Shown piece after piece: positions 6,404 to 14,167 of a stretch of 15,244 nucleotides of DNA. The translations under genes and the position numbers were made by a program. Numbering within the stretch: position 1 is the stretch's first letter; the number at the start of each line of letters is the position of its first letter. Below the pieces are notes generated by a model, which saw only the letters and a program-made list of their open reading frames with translations, did no database searches and was not told where the DNA came from. This DNA is from UBA1724 sp963632245 (lineage in GTDB: Bacteria; Verrucomicrobiota; Lentisphaeria; Oligosphaerales; Oligosphaeraceae). Location: the NCBI GenBank assembly GCA_963632245.1, contig CAVGTF010000044.1:1-15244 (forward strand), written 5' to 3'.

Positions 6404-7573
6404 TTAGGCTTTTGTGTTTTGTCCTAGGAGTGTGGCGGACAGTGCCAGGAGTGCCACGATTCCGCCGACGTGCGCGGTCCATCCTAGATCGGCGAGGTTG
6501 CAGACACCGGCACCCAGGAGGGTGCCTGCCGCTACGCCGAGATTGAAGAGCGCGGAGAAGATCGCCATTGCCACCGCGGAGGCGCTGCCCTGGGTGGAGC
6601 TGACGACGTCGGATTGGCAGGAGACATTGAAGAGCGTGAATCCGATGGCGGGGAGCGCGCAGAAGAGCGCGGTGAGTGCCAGGGAGTGTGCCGCAGGCAG
6701 GAGAATCAGCAGTGGGATCCCGATTGCCAGGATGCCGAGTTCTAGGAGTCGGTTGCAGCGCCGGGAGACCAGTGTGTAGAGGACTCCGCCGCCGACGCTG
6801 GCGAAGCCCAGCACGGTGAAGATCCCGGTGATGGTGTTGGGGGAGAGCCCGGCGGTCTTCAGGAGGAAGGCATCCAGGTAGCTGTTCCAGCAGTAGTATC
6901 CGCCCAGCGCCAGCATGGTGGCGCCGTAGATTTTCAGGAGGGTCCGGTTCTTTAGGAGCCCCGGGACCTCCCCGAAGGTGAATGCCTTCTCTTTGGGGGC
7001 GGGGGGCAGTGTGGGCAGCAGTGCCAGGAAGAGCACCGCGGCCAGTGCGCCCAGCGTCAGGAAGGCGCCGCGCCAGCCCACATGGAGGCCCAGTGCGCGA
7101 CCCAGGGGGATCCCCAGGACCATTGCCACGGAGGAACCCACGGAGAGGGTCCCTAGCGCCACGCCATGCCAGGCCTCCGGCATCTGCCGCACCGCCAAGG
7201 GCGCCACAATTGCCCAGAAGAGCGCGTGGACGCATGCCACGCCCATGCGGCTGGCCATCAGCGCCCAGTATCCCTGGGAGAGCCCCGTGGCCAGTTGCAG
7301 GAGTGCGAAGAGTCCCAGGACCCACAGGAGGAGTCGCCGCATGGAGACGCGGCTTGCCAGGATCATGAGGGGGAGCGAGAGGAGGGTCACTACCCACGCG
7401 TAGGTGGAGATGACCATCCCGACACCACTCTCCGAGACGCCTAGGCTCTCGCCGATGCTGGTCAGAAGCGCCGTGGGCAGGAATTCGGAGGTGTTGTAGA
7501 CGGTGGCGGCTGCGGTGAGCCCCAGGAGGCATCCCCACTGCCGGAGCGTGGGGCGTTGGTTTTCGGTAGTCAT
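6404..7573 (-). CDS. SotB/AraJ-like MFS sugar efflux transporter
   Basis: This 389-aa inner-membrane protein with about 12 hydrophobic segments belongs to the drug:H+ antiporter-like branch that exports sugars. Residues 27-37 (NTSEFLPTALL), the TYAWVVTLLSLPLM stretch (57-70) and LGIPLGR (153-159) closely resemble the E. coli sugar exporter SotB. The frame is open for 50 more codons upstream, but that part is Pro/Gly-rich and not membrane-like. The ATG at 7573 begins just before the first membrane helix and is preferred, although no strong ribosome site is visible. The gene precedes the hydrolase by 10 bp. An exporter next to a secreted glycosidase could relieve sugar overload, or the gene may carry a different solute; both are inference. 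Confidence 0.85.
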   Translation of the reverse strand: MTTENQRPTLRQWGCLLGLTAAATVYNTSEFLPTALLTSIGESLGVSESGVGMVISTYAWVVTLLSLPLMILASRVSMRRLLLWVLGLFALLQLATGLSQGYWALMASRMGVACVHALFWAIVAPLAVRQMPEAWHGVALGTLSVGSSVAMVLGIPLGRALGLHVGWRGAFLTLGALAAVLFLALLPTLPPAPKEKAFTFGEVPGLLKNRTLLKIYGATMLALGGYYCWNSYLDAFLLKTAGLSPNTITGIFTVLGFASVGGGVLYTLVSRRCNRLLELGILAIGIPLLILLPAAHSLALTALFCALPAIGFTLFNVSCQSDVVSSTQGSASAVAMAIFSALFNLGVAAGTLLGAGVCNLADLGWTAHVGGIVALLALSATLLGQNTKA

Positions 7574-7676
7574 GACAGTGCGGAGCCCGAGGATTGCCCC
7601 GCATGCCCCTGGTCGCCAAAGGAGAAGTCGCCCCTCTGGCGGAGGGTATGGTGGATCTGGCGCGGATGCGTCGACG

Positions 7677-7720
7677 AAAGAAAAAGGCGGCGGCGCCTGG
7701 TGAGAGGAGTCGCCGCCTTT
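7677..7720 (-). terminator. Terminator after the omega-subunit gene
   Basis: On the minus strand, AAAGGCGGCG (7720-7711) and CGCCGCCTTT (7692-7683) form a perfect 10-bp stem with an 18-nt loop, followed by a TTTTTCTTT run. It begins 27 bp past the omega stop codon. The exporter and hydrolase genes therefore need their own promoter somewhere in 7574-7680; I could not pick out convincing boxes there. Confidence 0.85.
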
Positions 7721-7747
7721 CAAAGAGCGGTGTTGTCGAGAGTCTCG

Positions 7748-8038
7748 CTAGTCGTTGACGGAAGCGATCTCCATGTTGTCGCGTTCGGCCTGCTCGATGG
7801 CGTGGTAGTCACCGCGCTCGATGAGGATTTTTCCGGCAGCGATCTCGCGGAGCGCCAGGTCCAGCAGCGGGGTCTTGTCTCCGGGGGTGAGGGGGATGAG
7901 TCGGCGGTATCCCTTGGCCAGCTGGCTGGCGCGCTTGGAGACGCCGGTGATGAAGAGGCGCAGATCGAAGGCCTCTCCCCGCTCGGCACACATTTCCTTC
8001 GCCTTGGCCACTGCCTGACGCAGATATTCTTCGTTCAT
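7748..8038 (-). CDS. rpoZ: DNA-directed RNA polymerase omega subunit
   Basis: This 96-aa protein helps assemble and stabilise RNA polymerase by clamping the beta-prime subunit. The conserved core is visible: FDLRLFITGVSKRASQL (24-40), matching the family pattern of an FxLVxxAAKRAxQL helix, then LALREIAAGKI (61-71). The ATG at 8038 lies behind GTGGAGC with an 11-nt spacer. The frame stays open for 13 codons further upstream, but that stretch lacks conservation cues. Its promoter candidate is at 8169-8196 and its terminator at 7677-7720, so it looks monocistronic. The usual spoT or gmk neighbours of rpoZ are absent here. The short acidic tail after residue 75 is normal for the family. Confidence 0.88.
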   Translation of the reverse strand: MNEEYLRQAVAKAKEMCAERGEAFDLRLFITGVSKRASQLAKGYRRLIPLTPGDKTPLLDLALREIAAGKILIERGDYHAIEQAERDNMEIASVND

Positions 8039-8168
8039 GGGATGATTTGCTCCACTGGTTGCTCCCTCCGCCCACAAAAAAAGACGGGGCGTCGGGGGTG
8101 TCTTCTTGTCAATCGAAAAAGGGTCCCGCGGATTGACCGGTTTCCACCGGAATTCGGGTAATCCGCGT

Positions 8169-8196
8169 AATATAACTCCGTATGCAATGTTGGCAA
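8169..8196 (-). promoter_or_regulatory. Candidate sigma-70 promoter for rpoZ in the divergent rpoZ/maeB gap
   Basis: On the minus strand TTGCCA (8196-8191) and TATATT (8174-8169) are 16 bp apart. A start near 8162 gives a leader of about 120 nt. The 257-bp gap (8039-8295) must also hold the malic-enzyme promoter. On the plus strand I see only weak box pairs, such as TTGACC at 8133-8138, and no clear regulator site. Confidence 0.45.
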
Positions 8197-8295
8197 CGGG
8201 CTTTATAGTAACCGAACCGCCGTCGAGTAGGGGGATTCCGGACGGAAAAACGCCTTTTTTGTTTCATACTCACTCCTTCTTTTTTTGCGCCTCAA

Positions 8296-9618
8296 ATGGA
8301 CCTGAACACCGAAGCCCTGGCGTACCACAGCGAGCCCGTTCCCGGCAAGCTGACGGTGCAACCCTCCAAGCCCTGCCTCACTCAGCACGATCTCGCATTG
8401 GCATACACTCCCGGCGTGGCGAAGCCCTGCCTGGAGATCCACGACCGGATCGAGGATGTCTATCGCTACACTGGCAAGGGCAACACGGTGGCCGTGGTCT
8501 CTGACGGCACCGCGGTGCTGGGCCTGGGAAACATCGGTCCCGAGGCGGGCCTCCCCGTGATGGAAGGAAAGTGCGTGCTCTTCAAGCGCTTCGCCGACAT
8601 CGACGCCGTGCCCCTGTGCCTGGGAAAGGTCCATGGCGCTGATGGCAAGACCGACGCGAAGAAGCTCATCGATGCCGTGGAGACCCTGGAACCCTCCTTC
8701 GGCGGCATCAATCTGGAGGACATCGCGGCGCCCGCGTGCTTCGAGGTGGAGACCACTTTGAAGAGCCGCATGGGCATTCCCGTCTTCCATGATGACCAGC
8801 ACGGCACCGCCATCATCTCCCTGGCTGCACTGCTCAATGCCGCCGAGCTCACCGGAAAGCCCCTGGACTCTCTGAAGGTGGTGGGCAATGGCGCAGGCGC
8901 CGCCGGCCTCTCCTGCCTGGAATTCTACATCCGCGCCGGCGTCCGCCGCGAGAATGTGGTGGTCTGCGACTCCCGCGGCGTGGTGACCCGCCAGAATGCC
9001 TCCAACGAGGCGAAGCGCGCTTTGGGCACCACCCGCACGGATGTGAAGTGCCTGGCGGATGCCATGAAGGGCGCGGATGTCTTCCTGGGTTGCTCCGTGG
9101 CGAACTGCGTCACCCCGGAGATGGTCCGCTCCATGGCGCCTGGCGCCGTGGTCTTCGCTATGGCGAATCCCGTCCCCGAGATCATGCCCGAGCTGGCCAA
9201 GGAGGCCGGCGCCGCAGTGGTGGGCACCGGTCGCACCGATTTCCCCAACCAGATCAACAATGTCCTGGGCTTCCCCGGAATCTTCCGCGGTGCCCTGGAT
9301 GTCCGCGCAAAGGACATCACCGCCGGCATGCAGCTGGCCGCCTCCTACGCGCTGGCTGAGATTGCGCGGATGCCGGTGGAGGGCGAGGTCCGCAAGGCGC
9401 TGGAGGCTGCATATCCCCAGGATGCCGCCGCCGGCATCTTCGATGGCGCCAATCCCCTGAAGGAGTCCTACGTGATCCCGAAGCCCTTCGATCCCCGCGT
9501 CGTCCCCCACGTGGCGCGCATGGTCGCCAAGGCCGCCATGGAAGAGGGCGTGGCACAGATCGCCATCGACGACCTGGATGCCTACGAGAAGGCGGTGGCC
9601 GCACGCATCCACGCATAA
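8296..9618 (+). CDS. maeB: NAD(P)-dependent malic enzyme (short, single-domain form)
   Basis: It catalyses oxidative decarboxylation of malate to pyruvate, supplying pyruvate and NADPH or NADH. The 440-aa length is that of the malic-enzyme part alone, without the phosphotransacetylase-like domain of long MaeB proteins. Landmarks are catalytic Y37 in LALAYTPGVA, K92 in MEGKCVLFK, metal-site E141/D142 in GGINLEDIAAP, FHDDQHGTA (164-172), and a Rossmann GNGAGAAG loop (197-204), where GAGAAA is more usual. The ATG at 8296 starts right at the conserved N-terminus but has no Shine-Dalgarno; upstream is pyrimidine-rich (CTTCTTTTTTT). It is divergent from rpoZ and 74 bp ahead of serS without a terminator between. 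Cofactor preference cannot be read with certainty. Confidence 0.94.
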   Translation: MDLNTEALAYHSEPVPGKLTVQPSKPCLTQHDLALAYTPGVAKPCLEIHDRIEDVYRYTGKGNTVAVVSDGTAVLGLGNIGPEAGLPVMEGKCVLFKRFADIDAVPLCLGKVHGADGKTDAKKLIDAVETLEPSFGGINLEDIAAPACFEVETTLKSRMGIPVFHDDQHGTAIISLAALLNAAELTGKPLDSLKVVGNGAGAAGLSCLEFYIRAGVRRENVVVCDSRGVVTRQNASNEAKRALGTTRTDVKCLADAMKGADVFLGCSVANCVTPEMVRSMAPGAVVFAMANPVPEIMPELAKEAGAAVVGTGRTDFPNQINNVLGFPGIFRGALDVRAKDITAGMQLAASYALAEIARMPVEGEVRKALEAAYPQDAAAGIFDGANPLKESYVIPKPFDPRVVPHVARMVAKAAMEEGVAQIAIDDLDAYEKAVAARIHA

Positions 9619-9667
9619 AGGCGGCGGGCAAAAAACAGAGTTTCCGTTACTGAAAAAGAACCCATCC

Positions 9668-9683
9668 CGGGCCAGGAGGCCCG
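9668..9683 (+). promoter_or_regulatory. Hairpin overlapping the serS ribosome-binding site
   Basis: CGGGCC (9668-9673), loop AGGA, GGCCCG (9678-9683) form a perfect 6-bp stem. The only good Shine-Dalgarno, AGGAGG (9674-9679), is half in the loop and half in the stem. It lies 13 nt before the ATG at 9693, somewhat far. If it folds in mRNA it could limit seryl-tRNA synthetase translation. Confidence 0.45.
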
Positions 9684-9692
9684 TAGCATCTC

Positions 9693-10940
9693 ATGATTGA
9701 CATTAAAATTCTCCGCGAGAATCCCGATCTGATCAAGAAGAACTGCGCCAAGCGCAAGTACGACGTGGACGTGGACGCGTTGCGCGCCCTGGACCAGGAG
9801 TATTTGAAGCTGGTGCGTGAGACGGAGGACCTGCGTGCCGAGCGCAACCGCCTCTCCAAGGAGTGCCAGACCAATCCCGCCGCCCGTGAGCAGGTGAAGG
9901 CGATGAAGGGCCAGTTGGCGGAGAAGGAGAGCCTGCAGGAGTCCCTGAAGGCGCAGGTTGAGGAGAAGCTGACCTGGCTGCCTAACTTCCAGGCGCCGGA
10001 TACTCCCGATGGCGAGAGTGATGCTGACAATGTGGAGGTGAAGGTGGTTGGCGCGAAGCCCTCCTTCTCCTTCGAGCCCCGTGACCACCAGGCCATCGGC
10101 GAGATCCTGGGCATCATCGACACCCAGCGCGGTTCCAAGGTGGCGCAGAGCGGCTTCTACTACTGGGTCGGAAAGGGCGCCATGCTCACCCAGGCGATGT
10201 ATTTCTGGGCACAGAAGGAGCTGGTGAAGCGCGGCTTCACCATGATGATGTCCCCCTGCGCCGCCAAGGCACGCACCCTCTTTGGCACCGGATACCTGCC
10301 CTTCTTCAAGGACCAGATCTATCCCATCGGCGGCGAGGACCTCTGCCTCATCGGCACCGCCGAACAGACGCTGGTGGGCTTCCATGCCGACGAGATCCTG
10401 GATGGCGCCAAGCTCCCCGAGCGCCTCACCGCATACACCCCCTGCTTCCGCACCGAGGCCGGTTCCTACGGAAAGGAGGCCCGCGGCATCTTCCGCGTCC
10501 ACCAGTTCCACAAGGTGGAGCAGATTATCTTCTGCCGTCCCGAGGACTCCCCCAAGTGCCATGAGGAGTGCCTGGCCAACGAGGAGTATCTCCTCCAGCA
10601 GCTGGGCGTGCCCTACCACGTGGTGAATGTCTGCATCGGCGACCTGGGCGCACCCGCCTACAAGAAGTACGACTGCGAGGCGTGGTTCCCCGGCTACAAC
10701 GGCTATCGTGAGGTCACCAGCAACTCCAACCTCACCGACTTCCAGAGCCGCCGTCTGAATATCCGCTACAAGGACGCCGATGGCGGAAAGGGCTTCGTCC
10801 ACACCATCAGCGCCACCGGCCTTACCGACCGCGTGGTCTGTGCAATCCTGGAGAACAACCAGCGCGAGGACGGCTCCGTGGTGGTGCCCGAGGTCCTGCG
10901 GCCCTTCACCGGCTTCGACGTCATCGAGCCCGCGAAGTAA
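9693..10940 (+). CDS. serS: Seryl-tRNA synthetase
   Basis: This class II aminoacyl-tRNA synthetase charges tRNA-Ser (and tRNA-Sec if present) with serine in the cytoplasm. At 415 aa it is close to the usual 420-430. The start MIDIKILRENPDLIKKN is typical. Residues about 28-95 form the long antiparallel coiled coil that grips tRNA. The catalytic core shows GTAEQ (221-225) for serine binding, motif 2 FRTEAGSYGKEARGIFRVHQF (252-272, with R253 and E255), the EVTSNSNLTDFQSRR segment (340-354) and motif 3 TGLTDRVVCAILEN (375-388, R380). Motif 3 is one residue shorter than the common GLAVGR form. All key residues are retained, so it should be active. The next gene starts 106 bp downstream and no terminator is obvious. 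Confidence 0.97.
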   Translation: MIDIKILRENPDLIKKNCAKRKYDVDVDALRALDQEYLKLVRETEDLRAERNRLSKECQTNPAAREQVKAMKGQLAEKESLQESLKAQVEEKLTWLPNFQAPDTPDGESDADNVEVKVVGAKPSFSFEPRDHQAIGEILGIIDTQRGSKVAQSGFYYWVGKGAMLTQAMYFWAQKELVKRGFTMMMSPCAAKARTLFGTGYLPFFKDQIYPIGGEDLCLIGTAEQTLVGFHADEILDGAKLPERLTAYTPCFRTEAGSYGKEARGIFRVHQFHKVEQIIFCRPEDSPKCHEECLANEEYLLQQLGVPYHVVNVCIGDLGAPAYKKYDCEAWFPGYNGYREVTSNSNLTDFQSRRLNIRYKDADGGKGFVHTISATGLTDRVVCAILENNQREDGSVVVPEVLRPFTGFDVIEPAK

Positions 10941-11046
10941 GTCACACACCCGCGGCGCGATTGCCTCGGATGGTGCAGGGGGAGCAGGACTTTTCCTTCC
11001 GCCGTCCGGGCGCATTCGCCGCAGGCTTTTCTTCCTTCTCTGTCGT

Positions 11047-12222
11047 ATGAGTCTGCGCCTGGCCACCGGTCAACAGTACGCCTGCCAGAGGTGCGGCAGG
11101 TGCTGCCGGCGCTTTCTCGTGCAGCTCTCCTCCCGGGAGGTGGAGGCCATCTCTCGCCTTCCCTGGGAGGATCCGGAATTGCGCCGAATTCATTCTTATC
11201 GCGTGCTGGGCGGACGGTCCTATCTTATGGCCGATGCCGCCACAGCACGCTGTGTGTTTCTAGGGGAGGGGGATCTCTGCCGGATGCACGCCGCCTTCGG
11301 CGGACGCTGCAAGCCCATCTCCTGCCAGGCGTATCCCTTCGCGTTCCAGCGGACCTTCGAGGACGAAATCACCGCCGCGCCACGCTTCGACTGCCCCTCC
11401 GTCCAGCAGAATCAGGGTTTCCCGCTGGTACACTATCGGGTGGAGCTGGAGACCCTCCTGGAGGATCCCCTGATGCCGCCCCTGCCGCCGCCGTTCACGG
11501 AGGCACAAAAGGAGGGCCTCACCCGACAGACCATCCAGCGCATCGCGGATTTCCTGGCGGGGCTCCTGCGGCGACCCGCGGGAGCCGAGGCACCCTCACT
11601 GCCTGCACTCCAGACACTGGTCCAGCGGCTCCGTGCACTGGGCGCGGGCTTCCTCAACGACCACGAGACCCTGGAGACCGTCCTGCCCTCCATGCTCCAG
11701 AAGGCGATGGCGGAACACCCGCAGGAGGAGCCCATCATCGGAATCCTTTGGCCAGAACGCGTCCGGCTCCGCCAGCGGATGCTGGATTGCCTCCGCTTCG
11801 ACCGGCAACTCCCCGATTTCTCCTTAAGCGCGCGGCTGCGACAGTGCCTCCAGAATGGACGATTCCTCTGGGGCTTCGGGAATCCCCGCGATCTGGGACC
11901 CGATCTCCCGGAGGCCGCGCTCCATCGCGCGGGGCTCTTCGAGAACGACCGCTGGAAGAGCGCGCCGGATGCCTGGGAGTGCTACCGTCGCTGCCTGGCG
12001 ATCCGCCTGGAAACCCGGCAATTCTTCGGCGCCGCATACTACGGACGGCCCTTCTTCACCGGACTGGCGGCGCTCCTGGATACCTGGAAGACCGCCGTCC
12101 TCCTGGCACGCATCCACGCCGCCTCCCGAAAGGATAGCACCCTTGATGCCTCTGACGGACAATTCGCCACCGGGCTATTGGATCACATCCATGGTCGCAT
12201 GACACGGGGGACCATTCTGTGA
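11047..12222 (+). CDS. YkgJ-type cysteine-cluster protein with a long C-terminal extension
   Basis: The N-terminus carries the CxxCxxCC signature (C13, C16, C19, C20) and then C69, C78, C88 and C93, the last in CQAYPF. That pattern defines the YkgJ family of putative zinc- or iron-binding domains, whose biochemical role is not established. The domain accounts for roughly the first 120 residues. The remaining 270 aa are Leu/Arg-rich and mostly helical in character, with no motif I recognise. A distant resemblance to lysine N-methylase FliB, which also has an N-terminal cysteine cluster, is possible but unsupported. The frame is open back into serS; the ATG at 11047 sits just before the cluster and is preferred. 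The stop codon overlaps the GTG of ispD (GTGA), so the two are translationally coupled. Confidence 0.82.
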   Translation: MSLRLATGQQYACQRCGRCCRRFLVQLSSREVEAISRLPWEDPELRRIHSYRVLGGRSYLMADAATARCVFLGEGDLCRMHAAFGGRCKPISCQAYPFAFQRTFEDEITAAPRFDCPSVQQNQGFPLVHYRVELETLLEDPLMPPLPPPFTEAQKEGLTRQTIQRIADFLAGLLRRPAGAEAPSLPALQTLVQRLRALGAGFLNDHETLETVLPSMLQKAMAEHPQEEPIIGILWPERVRLRQRMLDCLRFDRQLPDFSLSARLRQCLQNGRFLWGFGNPRDLGPDLPEAALHRAGLFENDRWKSAPDAWECYRRCLAIRLETRQFFGAAYYGRPFFTGLAALLDTWKTAVLLARIHAASRKDSTLDASDGQFATGLLDHIHGRMTRGTIL

Positions 12223-12923
12223 ACAGCAAAAACTCCATCCCCTCCATCGTTGTCATCGTGGCGGCCGGCGGCACCGGCACACGCTTCGGTGGCGATAAAT
12301 TGCTGGCGCCTCTGGAAAATGGTGAGACGGTCTTCGCGCGCTGTCTGCGCAATCTCCAGGGATCCGGCGTCTCCTTCGTGGTCCCCGCACGCGATGCCTC
12401 CGCTCTCCGGAAAACCCTCCCGGAAGAGCTTGCGGTGGTGGTCAGCTGGGTCCCCGGCGGCGATACCCGCGCCCACTCCGTGGGGAAGGCGCTGGATTTC
12501 CTGGCGGAGCGGGGCGTGCTTCCCGACGCCATCGCGGTCCACGACGGTGCCCGTCCGTATGCCACCTACGCGCTCTTGCAAGAATGCTGGGCGCTTCTCC
12601 AGCGGGATCCCACTGCCTGCGGAGTAATTCCCTTCCATCGGGTGACGGATACCATCCATATCGCGGATCCCGCTTCCGGCGCGCTCTCGCAGACGCCGCC
12701 GCGGGCGCTCCTGCGTGCAGCGGAGACCCCGCAGTTCTTCCGCACACAGGCGCTGCTGGAGTCGCACCGGCGCTGGGCGGCACTCCCCCTGGACCAGCAG
12801 GGCGCCTTCACCGACGACGCATCCCTGGTGTGCGCAATGCTTCCCGAGGCACGGATCCTCTTCTACGAGAATCCCCGCCCCAATCCCAAGATCACCTTCC
12901 CTCATGACCTCCACCTCCAATAA
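12219..12923 (+). CDS. ispD: 2-C-methyl-D-erythritol 4-phosphate cytidylyltransferase
   Basis: It transfers CMP from CTP to 2-C-methyl-D-erythritol 4-phosphate, the third step of the non-mevalonate isoprenoid pathway. The 234-aa length fits. Motifs are the nucleotide loop AAGGTGTRFGGDK (15-27), GGDTRAHSV (80-88), VHDGARP (107-113; VHDAARP is more common), PxxxxxDT (138-145), AAETPQFF (167-174), FTDDASLV (197-204) and PNPKITFPHDL (221-231). It starts with GTG at 12219, overlapping the previous stop by four bases, with GGGGG upstream as a weak ribosome site. An alternative in-frame ATG does not occur before the conserved core. Its last 20 bp overlap the next gene. IspF, often adjacent, is not in this window. 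Confidence 0.93.
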   Translation: MNSKNSIPSIVVIVAAGGTGTRFGGDKLLAPLENGETVFARCLRNLQGSGVSFVVPARDASALRKTLPEELAVVVSWVPGGDTRAHSVGKALDFLAERGVLPDAIAVHDGARPYATYALLQECWALLQRDPTACGVIPFHRVTDTIHIADPASGALSQTPPRALLRAAETPQFFRTQALLESHRRWAALPLDQQGAFTDDASLVCAMLPEARILFYENPRPNPKITFPHDLHLQ

Positions 12924-14154
12924 CAGCTCCTCGAAACGACTGGGATTCCTGGCGTTCCTGTCGACGCTCTTCCTGGGCGCCTTCAATGACAATGTGTCGA
13001 AGCTCCTGGTCATGGCATTCGGCACTAGCGCTCTGGCCGCGGATTCCTCTCGTGCGTCCGCATTCCTCTCCCTGGGCGGAATGGTCTTCATTTTGCCGTA
13101 TCTACTCTTCTCCTCGCTGGCGGGCGTGCTGGCGGACCGCTATTCCAAGAAGCGGCTGATGGTGTGGATGAAGATCTGGGAGATTGTGGCGATGGGACTG
13201 GGCTTCTTCGTGGCGTATCTCCATAACGCCTACCTGATGCTGGTGGTTCTCTTCTGCATGGGCGCACAGAGCGCCTTCTTCTCCCCCGCAAAATACGGCT
13301 TCCTCCCCGAGACCAGCACGCCGGAGGAGCTCCCGCGCGCCAACGGCGCCACCCAGATGTGGACCTTCCTGGCAATCATCTTCGGCGGTTGGGCAGGCGG
13401 CGCAATCTCCCATCTTACCGGCGAAGGAAATCTCCCCATGGGGATGCTCTTCTGCGTGGGAATCGCAGTCTTGGGGACCCTCACCAGCTTCGCCATCACA
13501 CGGACTCCCGAGGGGCACCGAAACGGGGCCCTCCGTGTCCCAGATCCCGTCACGCCACACATCCGCACACTCCTGCAGTGCCGAAAGAATCCCGTGCTAT
13601 TGGCGTCTATTTTGGGGAATTCGGTCTTCTGGGGCGTGGGCGCCATGGCGCAGCTGGTCCTGGTGCTCCTGGCAAAGAATTCCCTGAAGACCAACGACCA
13701 GGTCATGGGACTCCTCCAGGCTGCATTGGGCGTGGGCATCGGCGCGGGTTGCTTCCTGGCGGGACTGATGGGTAGCCGACGCAGGCCCTTCCTGCTGGTG
13801 CCTGTGGGCGGAGTCCTTATGGCCGCCGCACTCCTGACGCTGGGATTCCTGGGAGACCGACTCCCCTGGGCATTCACTATGGTCACTGCCGCCGGATTCT
13901 TCAGCGGATTCTATATGCTGCCACTCTCTACTGCCATCCAGCGGCTGGCGCCCCCCGAGGAGCGGGGACGCTATCTGGGCGCCTCCTCCGCCATGGACTG
14001 CGTGGGGATGATCCTGGGGAGTCTGGCATTGGGCGCCCTGGGGGCTCTCCAGCTCTCGCCACTGGGAATCCTCCGCGTCATGGCACTCTTGGCACTGTTG
14101 CCACTGCCATTCTTATGCAGGGTCTTCTTCCATAAACAGCAGGAAACCCGATAG
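12904..14154 (+). CDS. LplT-like MFS transporter (lysophospholipid transporter family)
   Basis: This 416-aa inner-membrane protein has about 12 hydrophobic segments. FLGAFNDN (23-30) and SAFFSPAKYGFLPE (123-136) are hallmarks of the LplT branch, the same MFS module found in transporter-acyltransferase fusions that flip and re-acylate lysophospholipids. MFS motif A appears as GVLADRYSKKR (74-84). No acyltransferase or AMP-ligase domain is fused, and none is encoded next door. The ATG at 12904 lies inside the end of ispD (20-bp overlap). The frame is open further back, but that part is only the antiframe of ispD and not membrane-like. Lysophospholipid import is the family role; another lipid or amphiphile is possible. 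Confidence 0.85.
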   Translation: MTSTSNNSSSKRLGFLAFLSTLFLGAFNDNVSKLLVMAFGTSALAADSSRASAFLSLGGMVFILPYLLFSSLAGVLADRYSKKRLMVWMKIWEIVAMGLGFFVAYLHNAYLMLVVLFCMGAQSAFFSPAKYGFLPETSTPEELPRANGATQMWTFLAIIFGGWAGGAISHLTGEGNLPMGMLFCVGIAVLGTLTSFAITRTPEGHRNGALRVPDPVTPHIRTLLQCRKNPVLLASILGNSVFWGVGAMAQLVLVLLAKNSLKTNDQVMGLLQAALGVGIGAGCFLAGLMGSRRRPFLLVPVGGVLMAAALLTLGFLGDRLPWAFTMVTAAGFFSGFYMLPLSTAIQRLAPPEERGRYLGASSAMDCVGMILGSLALGALGALQLSPLGILRVMALLALLPLPFLCRVFFHKQQETR

Positions 14155-14167
14155 CGCAAGCACGGAT

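Noticed and set aside
7574..7723. 50-residue N-terminal extension of the MFS exporter
   Set aside because: It runs through the omega-gene terminator and is Pro/Gly-rich. The protein beginning at 7573 matches the family start just before the first helix.
8203..11066. Long minus-strand open frames opposite malic enzyme (469 codons) and serS (494 codons)
   Set aside because: Both are G/H/A/L-biased antisense shadows of well-conserved enzymes, with no recognisable motif.
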